From Actinomycetota bacterium (GTDB lineage Bacteria > Actinomycetota > Actinomycetes > Actinomycetales > Dermatophilaceae): a stretch of DNA of 64,000 bases. Position 1 is the first letter of the stretch. Each line of letters begins with the position of its first letter. A program made the translations under genes and the position numbers. The notes below the pieces were generated by a model, which ran no database searches, was not told the DNA's origin, and saw only the letters and a program-made list of their open reading frames with translations. The stretch is taken from the NCBI GenBank assembly GCA_020161845.1, contig JAIUNK010000003.1:124001-188000 (forward strand), given 5' to 3'. Shown here piece by piece: positions 32,716 to 41,254 of this stretch.

Positions 32716-32776
32716 TTGGCTAACCTGCTCGGCGTGACCACCCCACCGGAAGGCGCCGCCGTCGGGGTCTCCGCTC

Positions 32777-33142
32777 GTGCTCATCCTCGAGCCGCTGCGG
32801 CATGTCGACGTGCCGGACTACACGGAGCAGGAGGCGGCCCGGCACGGGGTGCTGCTGTCGGCGCTGATGAGGGCCGTGGAGGCGCTGCCGAGCGTCGGAC
32901 GCTGCCAGATCCTGCGGTCGGGCGACGGAGCCGCCCACGGACACACGTGGCTCGTGGCGCGCCCGGCGCGGCTGCCCCAGGTCCGCGGGTCCTGGTTGAT
33001 CCTGTGGGACGAGCTGTTGCCGCCGGTGCCGGAGGCGGTCCGCGACGCGAACGCGGCCTTCGTGATGGAGCGGCTGGCGCAAGCCTGCGGAGGTACGGTG
33101 CCACCACTCGATGCCACCGGGTCGGCTCGCTTGTGGTGGTGA
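32777..33142 (+). CDS. HIT-superfamily-like protein, uncertain 5' end
   Basis: 121 residues from the only in-frame start, GTG 32777. The pattern LILEPLRHVDVPDYTEQEAARHG followed by ILRSGDGAAHGHTWLVARPAR recalls HIT-type nucleotide-binding proteins, in which a His-rich strand binds phosphates (here HGHTW). Typical members have more sequence before the first strand. TAACCT lies seven bases before a GTG at 32734, in the next frame, giving a promoter-start pair that would join this frame only if one base were inserted or lost near 32770. So either the gene starts late or its 5' end carries a frameshift. Its stop overlaps the next start (GTGA). Confidence 0.6.
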   Translation: MLILEPLRHVDVPDYTEQEAARHGVLLSALMRAVEALPSVGRCQILRSGDGAAHGHTWLVARPARLPQVRGSWLILWDELLPPVPEAVRDANAAFVMERLAQACGGTVPPLDATGSARLWW

Positions 33143-33699
33143 GTACGCCGGGACGTCCGGTGCTGCCGGCAGCGACGGCGCGGCTGCGGTTCCGCGAACT
33201 GACCGCAGGGGACCTTGATGATGTCGAGGCCGTCCTCTCCGCGCCCGATCCCGCGCGGCCGCAGCGGCGGCGACGGACCCGCGCGGATGCTCAGCGCTGG
33301 ATCGCGTGGAACCTCCAGAACTACGCGACCTGGGGTTTCGGCCTGTGGGCGATCGAGACCCACGACGGGGGATTCGTGGGTGACTGCGGCCTGACGGTGC
33401 AGGACGTCGAGGGCGAGGAGCACGTCGAGGTCGGCTATCACGTGCGCCTCGAGCTGCGCGGCCAGGGCCTCGCCGCCGAAGCGGCCCTGGCTGTGCGTGA
33501 GCTCGCCCGATCACTCGGCATGCCACACCTGGTGGCGATCATCCGCGCCGAGAACCGCCCGTCGCTCCGCGTCGCCGAGAAGCTGGGCCTGCGGTTCGAG
33601 CGCGAGATCGTCAAGAACGGCGGGCCGGCCCTGGTCTACGGCATAGATCTCTCGAACGCCGCAGCCCCGGGCGGCGAGTCCTGCTGCCCATCCCGGTGA
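33139..33699 (+). CDS. GNAT N-acetyltransferase (RimJ/RimL type)
   Basis: 186 residues from GTG 33139, overlapping the previous stop. The fold elements are TARLRFRELTAGDLDDVEAV at the start, LWAIETHDGGFVGDCGL, the acetyl-CoA-binding motif region VGYHVRLELRGQGLAAEAAL (R-G-x-G-x-A form, about 98-117) and AIIRAENRPSLRVAEKLGLR (about 135-154), the usual RimL-type ending. It may acetylate a protein N-terminus or a small molecule; the substrate cannot be read. The tail after residue 170 is not conserved. Confidence 0.88.
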   Translation: MSTPGRPVLPAATARLRFRELTAGDLDDVEAVLSAPDPARPQRRRRTRADAQRWIAWNLQNYATWGFGLWAIETHDGGFVGDCGLTVQDVEGEEHVEVGYHVRLELRGQGLAAEAALAVRELARSLGMPHLVAIIRAENRPSLRVAEKLGLRFEREIVKNGGPALVYGIDLSNAAAPGGESCCPSR

Positions 33700-34108
33700 C
33701 CAGCAGGCGCGGCTGACACAGACGCGCCCGCTGCGAGGTTTGGGGTCAGGACGACGATCGCCTCGGGGCTGTCATGCTCCACGACCCGCTCGGGGCTGTC
33801 ATGCTCCACGACCCGCCAGTCACCTCGCACCGGCAACAAACGGCAACCACGACCGCTCACCACCTGCACGGATAGCACCATGGTGCCAAAAGGGCAGGTC
33901 GATGAACGGTCGCTTGTGGACAACTTGGCGTCCATCGGACGGCCGACTGCCTGGAGCGGGCCGGGCTGGCTGCGTGACGGGGGCGAGCGAGCTGCTTGAC
34001 GGGGACGAGCGAGCTGCGTGACGGGGACGGGCCGGCGGCGTGGCGGAGGCTGTGTCGGCAGGGGGGTACCGCGGTCAGCGGGGTGTCGTGGTCAGCCGGG
34101 TGCCCTGG
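33700..34108. other. Gap with short tandem duplications
   Basis: 409 bases without a gene I can support. It holds a perfect 27-bp tandem duplication (33762-33788 and 33789-33815, beginning CTCGGGGCTGTCATGC) and three 22-bp units (33969-33990, 33991-34012, 34013-34034 partly, beginning GCTGCGTGACGG). Short reading frames here are products of the repeats. No promoter could be assigned. Confidence 0.75.
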
Positions 34109-34534
34109 TCAGCGGGCGGTGCGGCGGACCAGATAGGCGCCCAGTGCGCGCCAACCGATCAGGAACAGAGCGGTGACCGTGCCGGCCACCAGGATGAAAC
34201 TGAGCGCAACGCCCTGGCCGGTGATCGCCCGCAGCAGCATGCCGACCACCAGGGTCGAGGCCCAGACCAGCACCCCGGCGGCCACCCCGGCCGGACGGGG
34301 ACGCCCACGCGTGGCCAGCACCGCCCAGGCCCCCACGGTGCCGGCCAGGAACGGCGACGCGGTCGTCACGAGCCCGCCGAAGGTCAGACCCTCGGCGTGG
34401 CTGAGTCGCCCGATCAGCGCGAAGAGGACCACGAGCAGGACGTCGAGCACGAACGCGCCCCAGGGCACGGCCGCAGCTCGGGAGCGGGGACGGGGGCCCT
34501 GCTGACCGGCGTCGTCGGGCGCGGGGACGCTCAC
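34109..34534 (-). CDS. DUF3054 family membrane protein
   Basis: 141 residues with four membrane segments: GAFVLDVLLVVLFALIG, LVTTASPFLAGTVGAWAV, AAGVLVWASTLVVGMLL and LSFILVAGTVTALFLIGW. It ends in a basic RRTAR. The conserved DVLLVVLFALIGRLSHAEG matches DUF3054. Function unknown. The GTG start overlaps the stop of the PRPP-synthetase-like gene (GTGA), so the two are one operon. Confidence 0.87.
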   Translation of the reverse strand: MSVPAPDDAGQQGPRPRSRAAAVPWGAFVLDVLLVVLFALIGRLSHAEGLTFGGLVTTASPFLAGTVGAWAVLATRGRPRPAGVAAGVLVWASTLVVGMLLRAITGQGVALSFILVAGTVTALFLIGWRALGAYLVRRTAR

Positions 34535-35667
34535 GGCACGACCTCGGCGGGATTCTCCACGGCCTGCCCGGAGCTGTGCTGCTCGTGACCGTTAGCGGGC
34601 CCGATCCGACCCCCCGAAGACCCCGGAGCACCCCGCGCGGTCCTGGGATCGTCCAAGACCTCCAGCATGTCGAAACCCTCGTACCCGTCATACAGCGGCA
34701 ACTGCCGCTGCGGGGAAGCGTGCGCGGGATCCACCCCGTCGAACAGGCTGCTCACCGACTCACCGACATGGATTCGGGCGATCGCTTCGGCGAACAATCG
34801 CGACACCGAGCGCACCTTGAGTCCCGGGAAATCGTCCGGTCGGGGCACCGTGTCGGTCGTGACCACCTCGGTGATCATGGGGTGGTTGGTCAAGCGCTCG
34901 ACGGCCCGCCCCGCAAACAGGCCGTGCGTGCAGGCCACCGCCGCATCGGGGCAGCCCGCCTCGGTCAGCTTGTCGAGGAGCTCGATGATCGATCCGCCGG
35001 TGGCGATCTCGTCGTCGATGACGATGGCCCGCTTGCCGGCCACGTCGCCGACAATGGCGTCGATGACGACCTTGTCGTCCGCCAGGCGCTGCTTGCTCCC
35101 GGCCGCGACCGGCAACCCGAGCAGCCGCGCGAACAACGTCGCCTGCTTGGCATTGCCCAGGTCCGGAGACACCACGACACAGTCCGAGAGGTCCCGCTCG
35201 CGGAAGTGGTCGGCGAGCGCCCCAATCGCGGTGAGGTGATCGACCGGGACCGAGAAGAAGCCGTGCACCTGCGGCGCGTGCAGCGCCATCGTCAGCACCC
35301 GGTTCACCCCCGCGGTCACGAGCATGTCGGCGACGAGGCGCCCGCCCAGAGAGATCCGGGAGGCGTCCTTCTTGTCGGAGCGGGCGTAGGCGTAATGCGG
35401 GATGACCGCCGTGATCTGCGCGGCCGAGGCGCCCCGCGCCGCATCGATCATCATGAGCAACTCGACCAAGTGGTCCTGGGTCGGCGGCACCAACGGCTGC
35501 ACGATATAGACGTCCCGCTGTCGGCAGTTGGCCAGCAGCTGAGCCTGGAGGCAGTCGTTACTGAAGCGCTTGATATCCGCGCCGGACAACGGAACTCCCA
35601 GATGCCGGCAGATGCGGCGTGCCAACGGTTCGTGGGCGGAGCCGGAAAAGACGATCACGTCGCGCAC
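34531..35667 (-). CDS. Ribose-phosphate pyrophosphokinase-like protein
   Basis: 378 residues. It makes or binds PRPP from ribose 5-phosphate and ATP by family. Prs features are IVFSGSAHEPLARRI at the start, RDVYIVQPL, ITAVIPHYAYARSDKK (the flexible-loop region), HAPQVHGFFSVPVDHL and a PRPP loop VIDDEIATGGSI. Housekeeping enzymes usually have DDMIDTGGT-type loops, so the Glu and Ala replacements, and an extra Ser/Gly/Pro-rich tail of about 50 residues, mark it as a divergent paralogue, possibly not the main Prs. Coupled with the DUF3054 membrane gene. Confidence 0.88.
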   Translation of the reverse strand: MRDVIVFSGSAHEPLARRICRHLGVPLSGADIKRFSNDCLQAQLLANCRQRDVYIVQPLVPPTQDHLVELLMMIDAARGASAAQITAVIPHYAYARSDKKDASRISLGGRLVADMLVTAGVNRVLTMALHAPQVHGFFSVPVDHLTAIGALADHFRERDLSDCVVVSPDLGNAKQATLFARLLGLPVAAGSKQRLADDKVVIDAIVGDVAGKRAIVIDDEIATGGSIIELLDKLTEAGCPDAAVACTHGLFAGRAVERLTNHPMITEVVTTDTVPRPDDFPGLKVRSVSRLFAEAIARIHVGESVSSLFDGVDPAHASPQRQLPLYDGYEGFDMLEVLDDPRTARGAPGSSGGRIGPANGHEQHSSGQAVENPAEVVP

Positions 35668-35796
35668 GGGTGGCAGTCCTTGGCCGAGACGGTGGGCGTG
35701 AGGTCAGCATAGTCACCCCGTCGCGACGTGCCGCGCAGCCGCGCCCGACGACGCCCCCCAAGCAGGTACCGTTTGGTCTTGGGAGGGTAAATCACC

Positions 35797-36348
35797 ATGA
35801 CAGAGCCGTCGACGCAGGAGCGCATTCGCCGCAGCGCCAGCAGACTGTTCCATGAGCTGGGCTACACCGGAGTCACCATCCGGGGCGTGGCCGACGACGC
35901 CGGCGTCTCACCTGCGCTGGTGATGAAGCTGTTCGGGTCCAAGGCCGCCCTGTATGCGGTGAGCACCCCCGAAGTGGGCATGCCCTCCACCGAGAATGTC
36001 CCGTTCGAGGAACTCGGCCACTACCTGGTCTCCCGGGTGGTGGCGCGGATCCGGACCGGGGAGAACGACCCCTGGGCGCAGGCCGTGTTCCTGACCTGGC
36101 AATCCCCCGATCCGGACGTCGAGCGTCGCCGGTTCGTGGACCAGGTGGTCACCCATCTGCTCCGGCACCTTCCCGACGACGACGATGGCCGGGCCCGCGC
36201 CCACGCGGCCAGCTGCCAGCTCGTCGGGCTCGCCTTGGGGTTGCGCACCCTGGGCGTGCGCGACGGCGCGCCGCAGTCCGCGCAGGACGCGTTCGTGGAG
36301 CGCTACTGCACCCTGGTGCAGGCCGCGCTGGACGGCGAGCGCGTCTGA
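35797..36348 (+). CDS. TetR-family regulator
   Basis: 183 residues. The N-terminal helix-turn-helix is complete: RIRRSASRLFHELGYTGVTI, RGVADDAGVSPALVMKLFGSKAAL (about 8-52). The C-terminal half is the variable ligand and dimer domain. ATG 35797 is eight bases after GGGAGGG. It is divergent from the PRPP-synthetase-like gene across about 130 bases and may control that operon or itself; the ligand is unknown. It is convergent with the methyltransferase, with 10 bases between stops. Confidence 0.92.
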   Translation: MTEPSTQERIRRSASRLFHELGYTGVTIRGVADDAGVSPALVMKLFGSKAALYAVSTPEVGMPSTENVPFEELGHYLVSRVVARIRTGENDPWAQAVFLTWQSPDPDVERRRFVDQVVTHLLRHLPDDDDGRARAHAASCQLVGLALGLRTLGVRDGAPQSAQDAFVERYCTLVQAALDGERV

Positions 36349-36358
36349 CCTGCCCGGC

Positions 36359-37306
36359 TCAGCCCCGCCGGAACAGCTTCCGCAACCCGCCGCGCCCGTC
36401 CTGTTCGGACCGCTGGGACCGCTCGGGCCCCTTGGACTGCCCGGACTGCGACCCCTCCGGGTCGTCGGCGGACCGGCGCGACCTGATCCGTCCCGCCGGC
36501 AGGATCCCGCGATCCCCCGTTGAACCCCCGACCAGCCCCGCCGCAGCCCCGCCGTCCTGGGTCGGCGCGCCCGTCGGCCCGCCGACCGAGGTGCCCACTC
36601 CCGGCTCGGTGGACGCCACGCTGACGCGCGGCGGCCGGGGTTGATCGGTGCGCCGGTGCACCGACACGGCGTACCGCGCCTGCTCCCCGAACTCCTCCCG
36701 CCCCCACCCGGCGTACCGGCCCGCCAGGACCAGCCCGGCCGCCTCCGCCGCGGCGTCGTACTCCACCAGCGACGGCGCCGGCAGCCCGGCGGGTAGGTCG
36801 GCGGGGTGGATGCCGAACCCGGCCACCACGGCCCCGTCGCGCTTGGTCACCCGCGCCAGCTCCAGCAGCACGGCCGGCAGCGTCCCCTCGGCGAGATAGG
36901 GCACCACGTTCCCGGCCAGGACGACGACGTCGAAACCGGCGGCGATGGCGGCCTGCGGTACGTCGAGGTCGGCGAGGTCGGCGAGCCAGAACGGGATCCG
37001 CGGCTCCAGCTCGGCGGCGACCCGCAGCATCGACAGGTCCGCGTCGACGCCCATGACCGGGTGCCCCAGCGCGTGCAGCGCAACCGCGACCCGGCCCGTC
37101 CCGCAGCCGGCGTCCAGGATGCGACCGCCTTCGGGGGCCAGCTCGTGGACGAACCGGGCCTCGCCGTGTGCGTCCTCGCCGGCCTGCGCAGCCTGTTGCT
37201 GCGCGGCGGCCATCCGGCGGGCGTAGTCTTCGCCGGCCTCGCCGCCGGTCGCCTCCGACCAGCGGGTGCGGATGGGCTCGGGGGACTCGTGGAACATGCG
37301 GCTCAC
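36359..37306 (-). CDS. SAM-dependent methyltransferase, class I
   Basis: 315 residues. Rossmann motif I is ILDAGCGTGRVAVAL (about 62-76), followed by an acidic end of strand 2 (VMGVDADLSML), FWLADLADLD, and FDVVVLAGNVVPYL. Residues from about 235 onward are a Gly/Ser/Arg-rich low-complexity tail ending in LRKLFRRG, not part of the enzyme core. The methyl acceptor is unknown. It is divergent from dop, 101 bases away. Two nearby starts (37306 and 37297) differ by three residues. Confidence 0.88.
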   Translation of the reverse strand: MSRMFHESPEPIRTRWSEATGGEAGEDYARRMAAAQQQAAQAGEDAHGEARFVHELAPEGGRILDAGCGTGRVAVALHALGHPVMGVDADLSMLRVAAELEPRIPFWLADLADLDVPQAAIAAGFDVVVLAGNVVPYLAEGTLPAVLLELARVTKRDGAVVAGFGIHPADLPAGLPAPSLVEYDAAAEAAGLVLAGRYAGWGREEFGEQARYAVSVHRRTDQPRPPRVSVASTEPGVGTSVGGPTGAPTQDGGAAAGLVGGSTGDRGILPAGRIRSRRSADDPEGSQSGQSKGPERSQRSEQDGRGGLRKLFRRG

Positions 37307-37407
37307 TGTAACGGGACGTCCGTGGCTGGTTCGGGCGGCGGCGGGTAGGCGTCGGGTACGTCGTGGGCGCCCGGCAGCCGGTGCGGGCCGTGCGTAGGCT
37401 GGCGCGC

Positions 37408-38979
37408 ATGAGCGTGGTGCGGATCATGGGCACGGAGACGGAGTTCGGGATCTCGGTGCCGGGCCGCCCGGACGCCAACCCGATGGTGAACTCGGGGCGG
37501 GTCGTCCAGGCGTACGCGCAGGCCCACGGCCACCGGCACCTGGCGCACCAGTGGGACTATGCGGGCGAGGCGCCTCTGGACGACGCCCGCGGGTGGTCGG
37601 TGGCCCGCCGCGCCGCCCACCCCAGCATGCGCACCGACGAATGGGCCGACGACCCGACCGTCGCGAATGTCATCCTCACCAACGGCGCGCGGCTCTATGT
37701 CGACCACGCGCACCCGGAATACAGCGCGCCGGAGACCCGCACCCCGCGCGACGCCGTGATCTGGGACCGCGCGGGGGAGCTGGTCGCCTCCCACGCCATG
37801 GAGCTGCTGGCCGGCGAGGCCCCGCACGACGCGCCCGGAAACGACCCGCGGCACGGCGACCCGGTCGTGCTCTACAAGAACAACACCGACGGCAAGGGCG
37901 CCAGCTACGGCTTCCACGAGAACTACCTGATGACCCGGGAGACCCCGTTCGAGCGGATCGTCACGGACCTGACCCCGTTCTTCGTCTCGCGGCCGCTGAT
38001 CTGCGGCGCCGGCCGGGTCGGGATCGGAGCCGAGTCGGGGGTCGCGGGCTACCAGATCTCGGCGCGGGCGGACTTCTTCGAGCAGCGCGTCGGGCTGGAG
38101 ACGACCTTTCGCCGGCCGATCATCAACACCCGCGACGAGCCGCACGCGACGCCGGAGCGCTACCGGCGGCTGCACGTGATCGTCGGCGACGCCACCTTGG
38201 CCGATGTGGCCGCTCTGGTGCGGATGGGCGCGACGAGCCTGGTGCTGGGCCTGATCGAGGCGGGCGGGCTCGCGGCGTACCGGGTATCGGCCGCCGACCT
38301 GACCCCCGCCGATCCGGTCGCGGCGATGCACCAGCTGTCCCACGACCCGACGCTGCGGGCCACGGTCCGCACCGACAGCGGCCGCACGATCACCGGACTG
38401 CAGCTGCAATGGGCCTACTACCAGCTGGTCCAGTCCCATCTGGCGCGGGTCTACGGCGGCGAGATCGACCCCGCGACCGCCGAGGTGCTGCTGCGCTGGG
38501 AGGATCTGCTCACCCGTCTGGAGGCGGACCCGATGAGCGCCGCGGCCCTGGTCGACTGGGTCGCCAAACTGAAGCTGCTGCAGGGCTATCGGGACCGGGA
38601 CGGACTGGCCTGGGACGATCCGCGGCTGGCGGCGATCGACATCCAGTGGTCCGATCTGCGGCCCGGCAAGGGCCTCGCGCGCCGGTTGGAGGCGGCGGGG
38701 CGGATCGAGCGGCTGGTCCCGCAGGACGACGTACGCCGTGCGGTGGACCAGGCGCCGGAGGACACCCGGGCCTGGTTCCGGGGGGAGTGCCTGCGGCGGT
38801 ACGGCGACGCGGTGCTCGCCGCGTCCTGGGACAGCCTGGTCTTCGAACTGCCCGGCCGCAGCGCGCTGCAGCGCGTCGCGACGCTGGAGCCGCTGCGGGG
38901 AACGAAGGAGCGTACGGCGGCGCTGCTGGACCGTTGCCCCGACGCGGCCACCCTGCTGGCCGAGCTGACCTCGCGCTGA
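37408..38979 (+). CDS. dop: Pup deamidase/depupylase
   Basis: 523 residues. It converts the C-terminal Gln of Pup to Glu and also removes Pup from substrates. It is a glutamine-synthetase-like fold: MGTETEFGIS at the start with the ATP/metal Glu, an Asp-bearing ILTNGARLYVDHAHPEYS loop, KNNTDGKGASYGFHENYL and RPIINTRDEPHA. The extra segment around residues 38-80 (QWDYAGEAPLDDARG) is the Dop-specific loop that PafA lacks, so this is Dop and not the ligase. The length of just over 500 also fits. The ATG follows TAGGCT by seven bases: a leaderless promoter. Confidence 0.97.
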   Translation: MSVVRIMGTETEFGISVPGRPDANPMVNSGRVVQAYAQAHGHRHLAHQWDYAGEAPLDDARGWSVARRAAHPSMRTDEWADDPTVANVILTNGARLYVDHAHPEYSAPETRTPRDAVIWDRAGELVASHAMELLAGEAPHDAPGNDPRHGDPVVLYKNNTDGKGASYGFHENYLMTRETPFERIVTDLTPFFVSRPLICGAGRVGIGAESGVAGYQISARADFFEQRVGLETTFRRPIINTRDEPHATPERYRRLHVIVGDATLADVAALVRMGATSLVLGLIEAGGLAAYRVSAADLTPADPVAAMHQLSHDPTLRATVRTDSGRTITGLQLQWAYYQLVQSHLARVYGGEIDPATAEVLLRWEDLLTRLEADPMSAAALVDWVAKLKLLQGYRDRDGLAWDDPRLAAIDIQWSDLRPGKGLARRLEAAGRIERLVPQDDVRRAVDQAPEDTRAWFRGECLRRYGDAVLAASWDSLVFELPGRSALQRVATLEPLRGTKERTAALLDRCPDAATLLAELTSR

Positions 38980-38998
38980 CCGGCGTACCCTGGCTGGC

Positions 38999-39193
38999 AT
39001 GGCGGTCGAACAACAGGTCGACTGCAGCCTGGATGCCGAGGGGACCCGGCTGCCCATGGATGCGCGGGCACCGGCGCGGCGCGCGGTGCAGGGCGCCAAC
39101 ACCGAGGTAGTTGCCCGCCTCCGTGACCTGGACCGATCTGGGGGCGCTTCCTCCGAGGACATCCTGGCGGCACTGAAGGCCGGGCGGCGCTGA
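38999..39193 (+). CDS. Small protein, unknown
   Basis: 64 residues, hydrophilic, with no recognised motif. The end (TEVVARLRDLDRSGGASSED, then ILAALKAGRR) looks like an amphipathic helix and resembles the tails of small antitoxins or regulators only in a general way. The ATG is seven bases after TACCCT and has no Shine-Dalgarno sequence, the same arrangement as confident leaderless genes nearby, which supports expression. It sits between dop and the broken ribbon-helix-helix gene. Confidence 0.45.
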   Translation: MAVEQQVDCSLDAEGTRLPMDARAPARRAVQGANTEVVARLRDLDRSGGASSEDILAALKAGRR

Positions 39194-39232
39194 TTCGGGT
39201 GTCGAGCGGGACGCGCGACGTCGGTGCGCAGA

Positions 39233-39380
39233 CTAGCTTGCAAGGTAGGCGTCGACGGCACGCAGGGCAATCCGATCGAGTCGTCTGATCCCGTGCCACA
39301 CACTCGTCGAGTTTCGCCAGCTGGGCGGGCGTCAATCGCACCGGGACCACCTGAGCCGGTCCGCTGAAGTCCGTCGGCAA
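39233..39380 (-). pseudogene. Ribbon-helix-helix protein relic, frameshifted
   Basis: Minus-strand reading [21 protein letters not shown], then TTRSD in one frame, continues as [11 protein letters not shown] and a TAG stop in the next. Removing one T after GAT near 39265 restores a normal ribbon-helix-helix sequence (strand, helix, turn, helix). The start would be TTG 39380. This looks like an antitoxin-type gene broken by one base, inserted between dop and pup, two genes that usually lie next to each other. It could be an assembly error or an early pseudogene. No matching toxin is seen beside it. Confidence 0.6.
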
Positions 39381-39423
39381 CGGGCAACTAGGGTGGGCCG
39401 CAGCGATTCGTCAGGAGGACCCC

Positions 39424-39630
39424 ATGGCAGGCCAGGAGCAGATCCGCCCGCAGCACGACCGCCCGGCACCCGAGCCGCCGATCGACCCGGCGCCGCCGGC
39501 CCCGCAGGCCGCCGCGCGCAAGGCCGAGTTGGACGCGGACATCGACGCGGTCCTGGACGACATCGACGCGGTCCTGGAGGCCAACGCCGAGGAGTTCGTG
39601 CGCGGCTTCGTCCAGAAGGGCGGCCAGTGA
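39424..39630 (+). CDS. pup: Prokaryotic ubiquitin-like protein Pup
   Basis: 68 residues, hydrophilic and largely disordered. It is attached through its C-terminal Glu to lysines of target proteins, marking them for the proteasome. The family end is intact: [20 protein letters not shown] followed by KGGQ. The terminal Gln means deamidation by Dop is required before ligation by PafA. The Mpa-binding helix lies in about residues 38-58. Ribosome-binding site AGGAGGA seven bases before the ATG. The TGA overlaps the prcB GTG. Confidence 0.98.
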   Translation: MAGQEQIRPQHDRPAPEPPIDPAPPAPQAAARKAELDADIDAVLDDIDAVLEANAEEFVRGFVQKGGQ

Positions 39631-40490
39631 CGGCGTACCGCCCCGGCATCGCCACGGGCGCGCCGTCGGACCGACCGGGCCTGCCCGCGGCGTACCTGTC
39701 GGCCACCACCAGCAGCTTCACCGCCTTCCTCGGCGCGCACGCCCCCGAGTTGCTGCCGCCCACCCTGACCGAGGTCCCCGGCGTCGGCGACCTCGGCGCC
39801 AGCCACGGCGCCGCGCACGGCACGACCATCGTGGCGGTCGCGTTCCCCGGCGGCGTCGTGATGGCGGGGGACCGGCGGGCCACCGCCGGCCATCTGATCG
39901 CCAACCGCGCCATCGACAAGGTCTTCGTGGCCGACGAGAACTCGCTGGTCGGCATCGCGGGGGTGGCCGGCATCGCCACCGAACTCGTGGCGCTCTACCA
40001 GATGGAGCTGGAGCACTACGAGAAGATCGAGGGCGCCCCGCTGAGCCTGGAGGGCCGCGCCAACCGGCTGCGCACGATGATCCGCGGCAACCTCGGCCTC
40101 GCGCTGCGCGGGCTGCCGGTGGTGCCGCTGTTCGCGGGGTACGCGCAGGGCCGCGGCCGGATCTTCTGCTACGACGTGGCCGGCGGCTGTTACGAAGAGC
40201 GCGACCATGCCGGCGTCGGGTCGGGCAGCCTGTTCGCCCGCGGCGCCCTCAAGAAGCTGTGGCGCCCCGGCCTGGACGCGGACGGCGCGCTGCGGATCGC
40301 GGTCGAGGCGCTCTACGACGCCGCCGACGACGACACCGGCACCGGCGGCCCGGACCTGGCCCGCCGCATCTACCCGACCTGCGGGATCGTCGATGCCGAC
40401 GGCGCGCGGCTGGTCGGGGACGACACCCTGGCGCAGGTGGTGGCCGCCCTCGTCGACCGGCGCCGCGCGCAATCCGGAGCCGGCGGATGA
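39627..40490 (+). CDS. prcB: Proteasome beta subunit
   Basis: 287 residues. The catalytic ring subunit of the 20S core, an Ntn hydrolase. A propeptide of 65 residues ends in ASHGAAHG; cleavage before Thr66 ([19 protein letters not shown]) exposes the nucleophile. Asp in MAGDRR, the Lys in NRAIDKVF and Ser in [13 protein letters not shown] complete the usual active-site set. The start is GTG 39627, overlapping the pup stop by four bases, so Pup and the core particle are made together. Confidence 0.98.
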   Translation: MTAYRPGIATGAPSDRPGLPAAYLSATTSSFTAFLGAHAPELLPPTLTEVPGVGDLGASHGAAHGTTIVAVAFPGGVVMAGDRRATAGHLIANRAIDKVFVADENSLVGIAGVAGIATELVALYQMELEHYEKIEGAPLSLEGRANRLRTMIRGNLGLALRGLPVVPLFAGYAQGRGRIFCYDVAGGCYEERDHAGVGSGSLFARGALKKLWRPGLDADGALRIAVEALYDAADDDTGTGGPDLARRIYPTCGIVDADGARLVGDDTLAQVVAALVDRRRAQSGAGG

Positions 40491-41251
40491 GCATCCCCTT
40501 CTACGTCAGCCCGGAACAGCTCACCAAGGACCGCGCCGAGTTCGCCCGCAAGGGCATCGCCCGCGGCCGACCGGTCCTGGTCGCGAGCTGCGCCGAGGGC
40601 GTGCTGTTCGTGGCCGAGAATCCGAGCCCGAGCCTGCACAAGATCGCCGAGATCCACGACCGGATCGGGTTCGCCGGGGTGGGCAAGTACCACGAGTTCG
40701 AGACGCTGCGGGTGGCCGGCGTCCGGTACGCCGACCTGCGCGGCTACGCCTACGACCGGGCCGACGTCAGCGCCCGGGCGCTGGCCGGGGCCTACGCGCA
40801 AACCCTGGGCAGCACGTTCGCCCAGGAGAGCAAGCCCTTCGAGGTCGAGATCCTGTTGGCGCAGGTCGGCCGGGCGCCGCAGCAGGACGAGATCTATCGG
40901 GTCGGCTACGACGGATCGGTGCTCGACGAACCCGGGTACGCCGTAGCCGGCGGGGCACACGACGTTCTCGCCACCGCGCTGCGCGACCGGCTGGATCCCA
41001 CGGCGCCGTTGGCGCAGGTCTACGCCGTCGCGACGCAGGCGCTGCGCCGCGATGACGTACCGCCCGCCCCCCTCGAGGTCGCCCTGCTGGACCGGACCCG
41101 CCCGCGCCGGACGTTCCGCCGCCTCGAAGGGGACCTGCTCGCCGCGGGCGATCTCGACGCCGCGCCGGAGCCGGAGGATCGCCGGCCGCGCAGCAGCAAC
41201 CCGCAGACCCAGCACCCGGACCACCCCCGGCCCGACGATCGGCAGGCGTGA
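40487..41251 (+). CDS. prcA: Proteasome alpha subunit
   Basis: 254 residues. It forms the outer rings that gate the chamber and dock Mpa. Seen are [20 protein letters not shown] (gate and helix H0), [20 protein letters not shown] and the core strands to about 200. There is no catalytic Thr. The C-terminal 45 residues are charged and disordered ([11 protein letters not shown] and following), as in other actinobacterial alpha subunits. The start overlaps the prcB stop (ATGA). Confidence 0.97.
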   Translation: MSIPFYVSPEQLTKDRAEFARKGIARGRPVLVASCAEGVLFVAENPSPSLHKIAEIHDRIGFAGVGKYHEFETLRVAGVRYADLRGYAYDRADVSARALAGAYAQTLGSTFAQESKPFEVEILLAQVGRAPQQDEIYRVGYDGSVLDEPGYAVAGGAHDVLATALRDRLDPTAPLAQVYAVATQALRRDDVPPAPLEVALLDRTRPRRTFRRLEGDLLAAGDLDAAPEPEDRRPRSSNPQTQHPDHPRPDDRQA

Positions 41252-41254
41252 GCG

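Noticed and set aside
33762-34031. CRISPR-like repeats
   Set aside because: The units are directly adjacent without spacers, and no cas genes are present.
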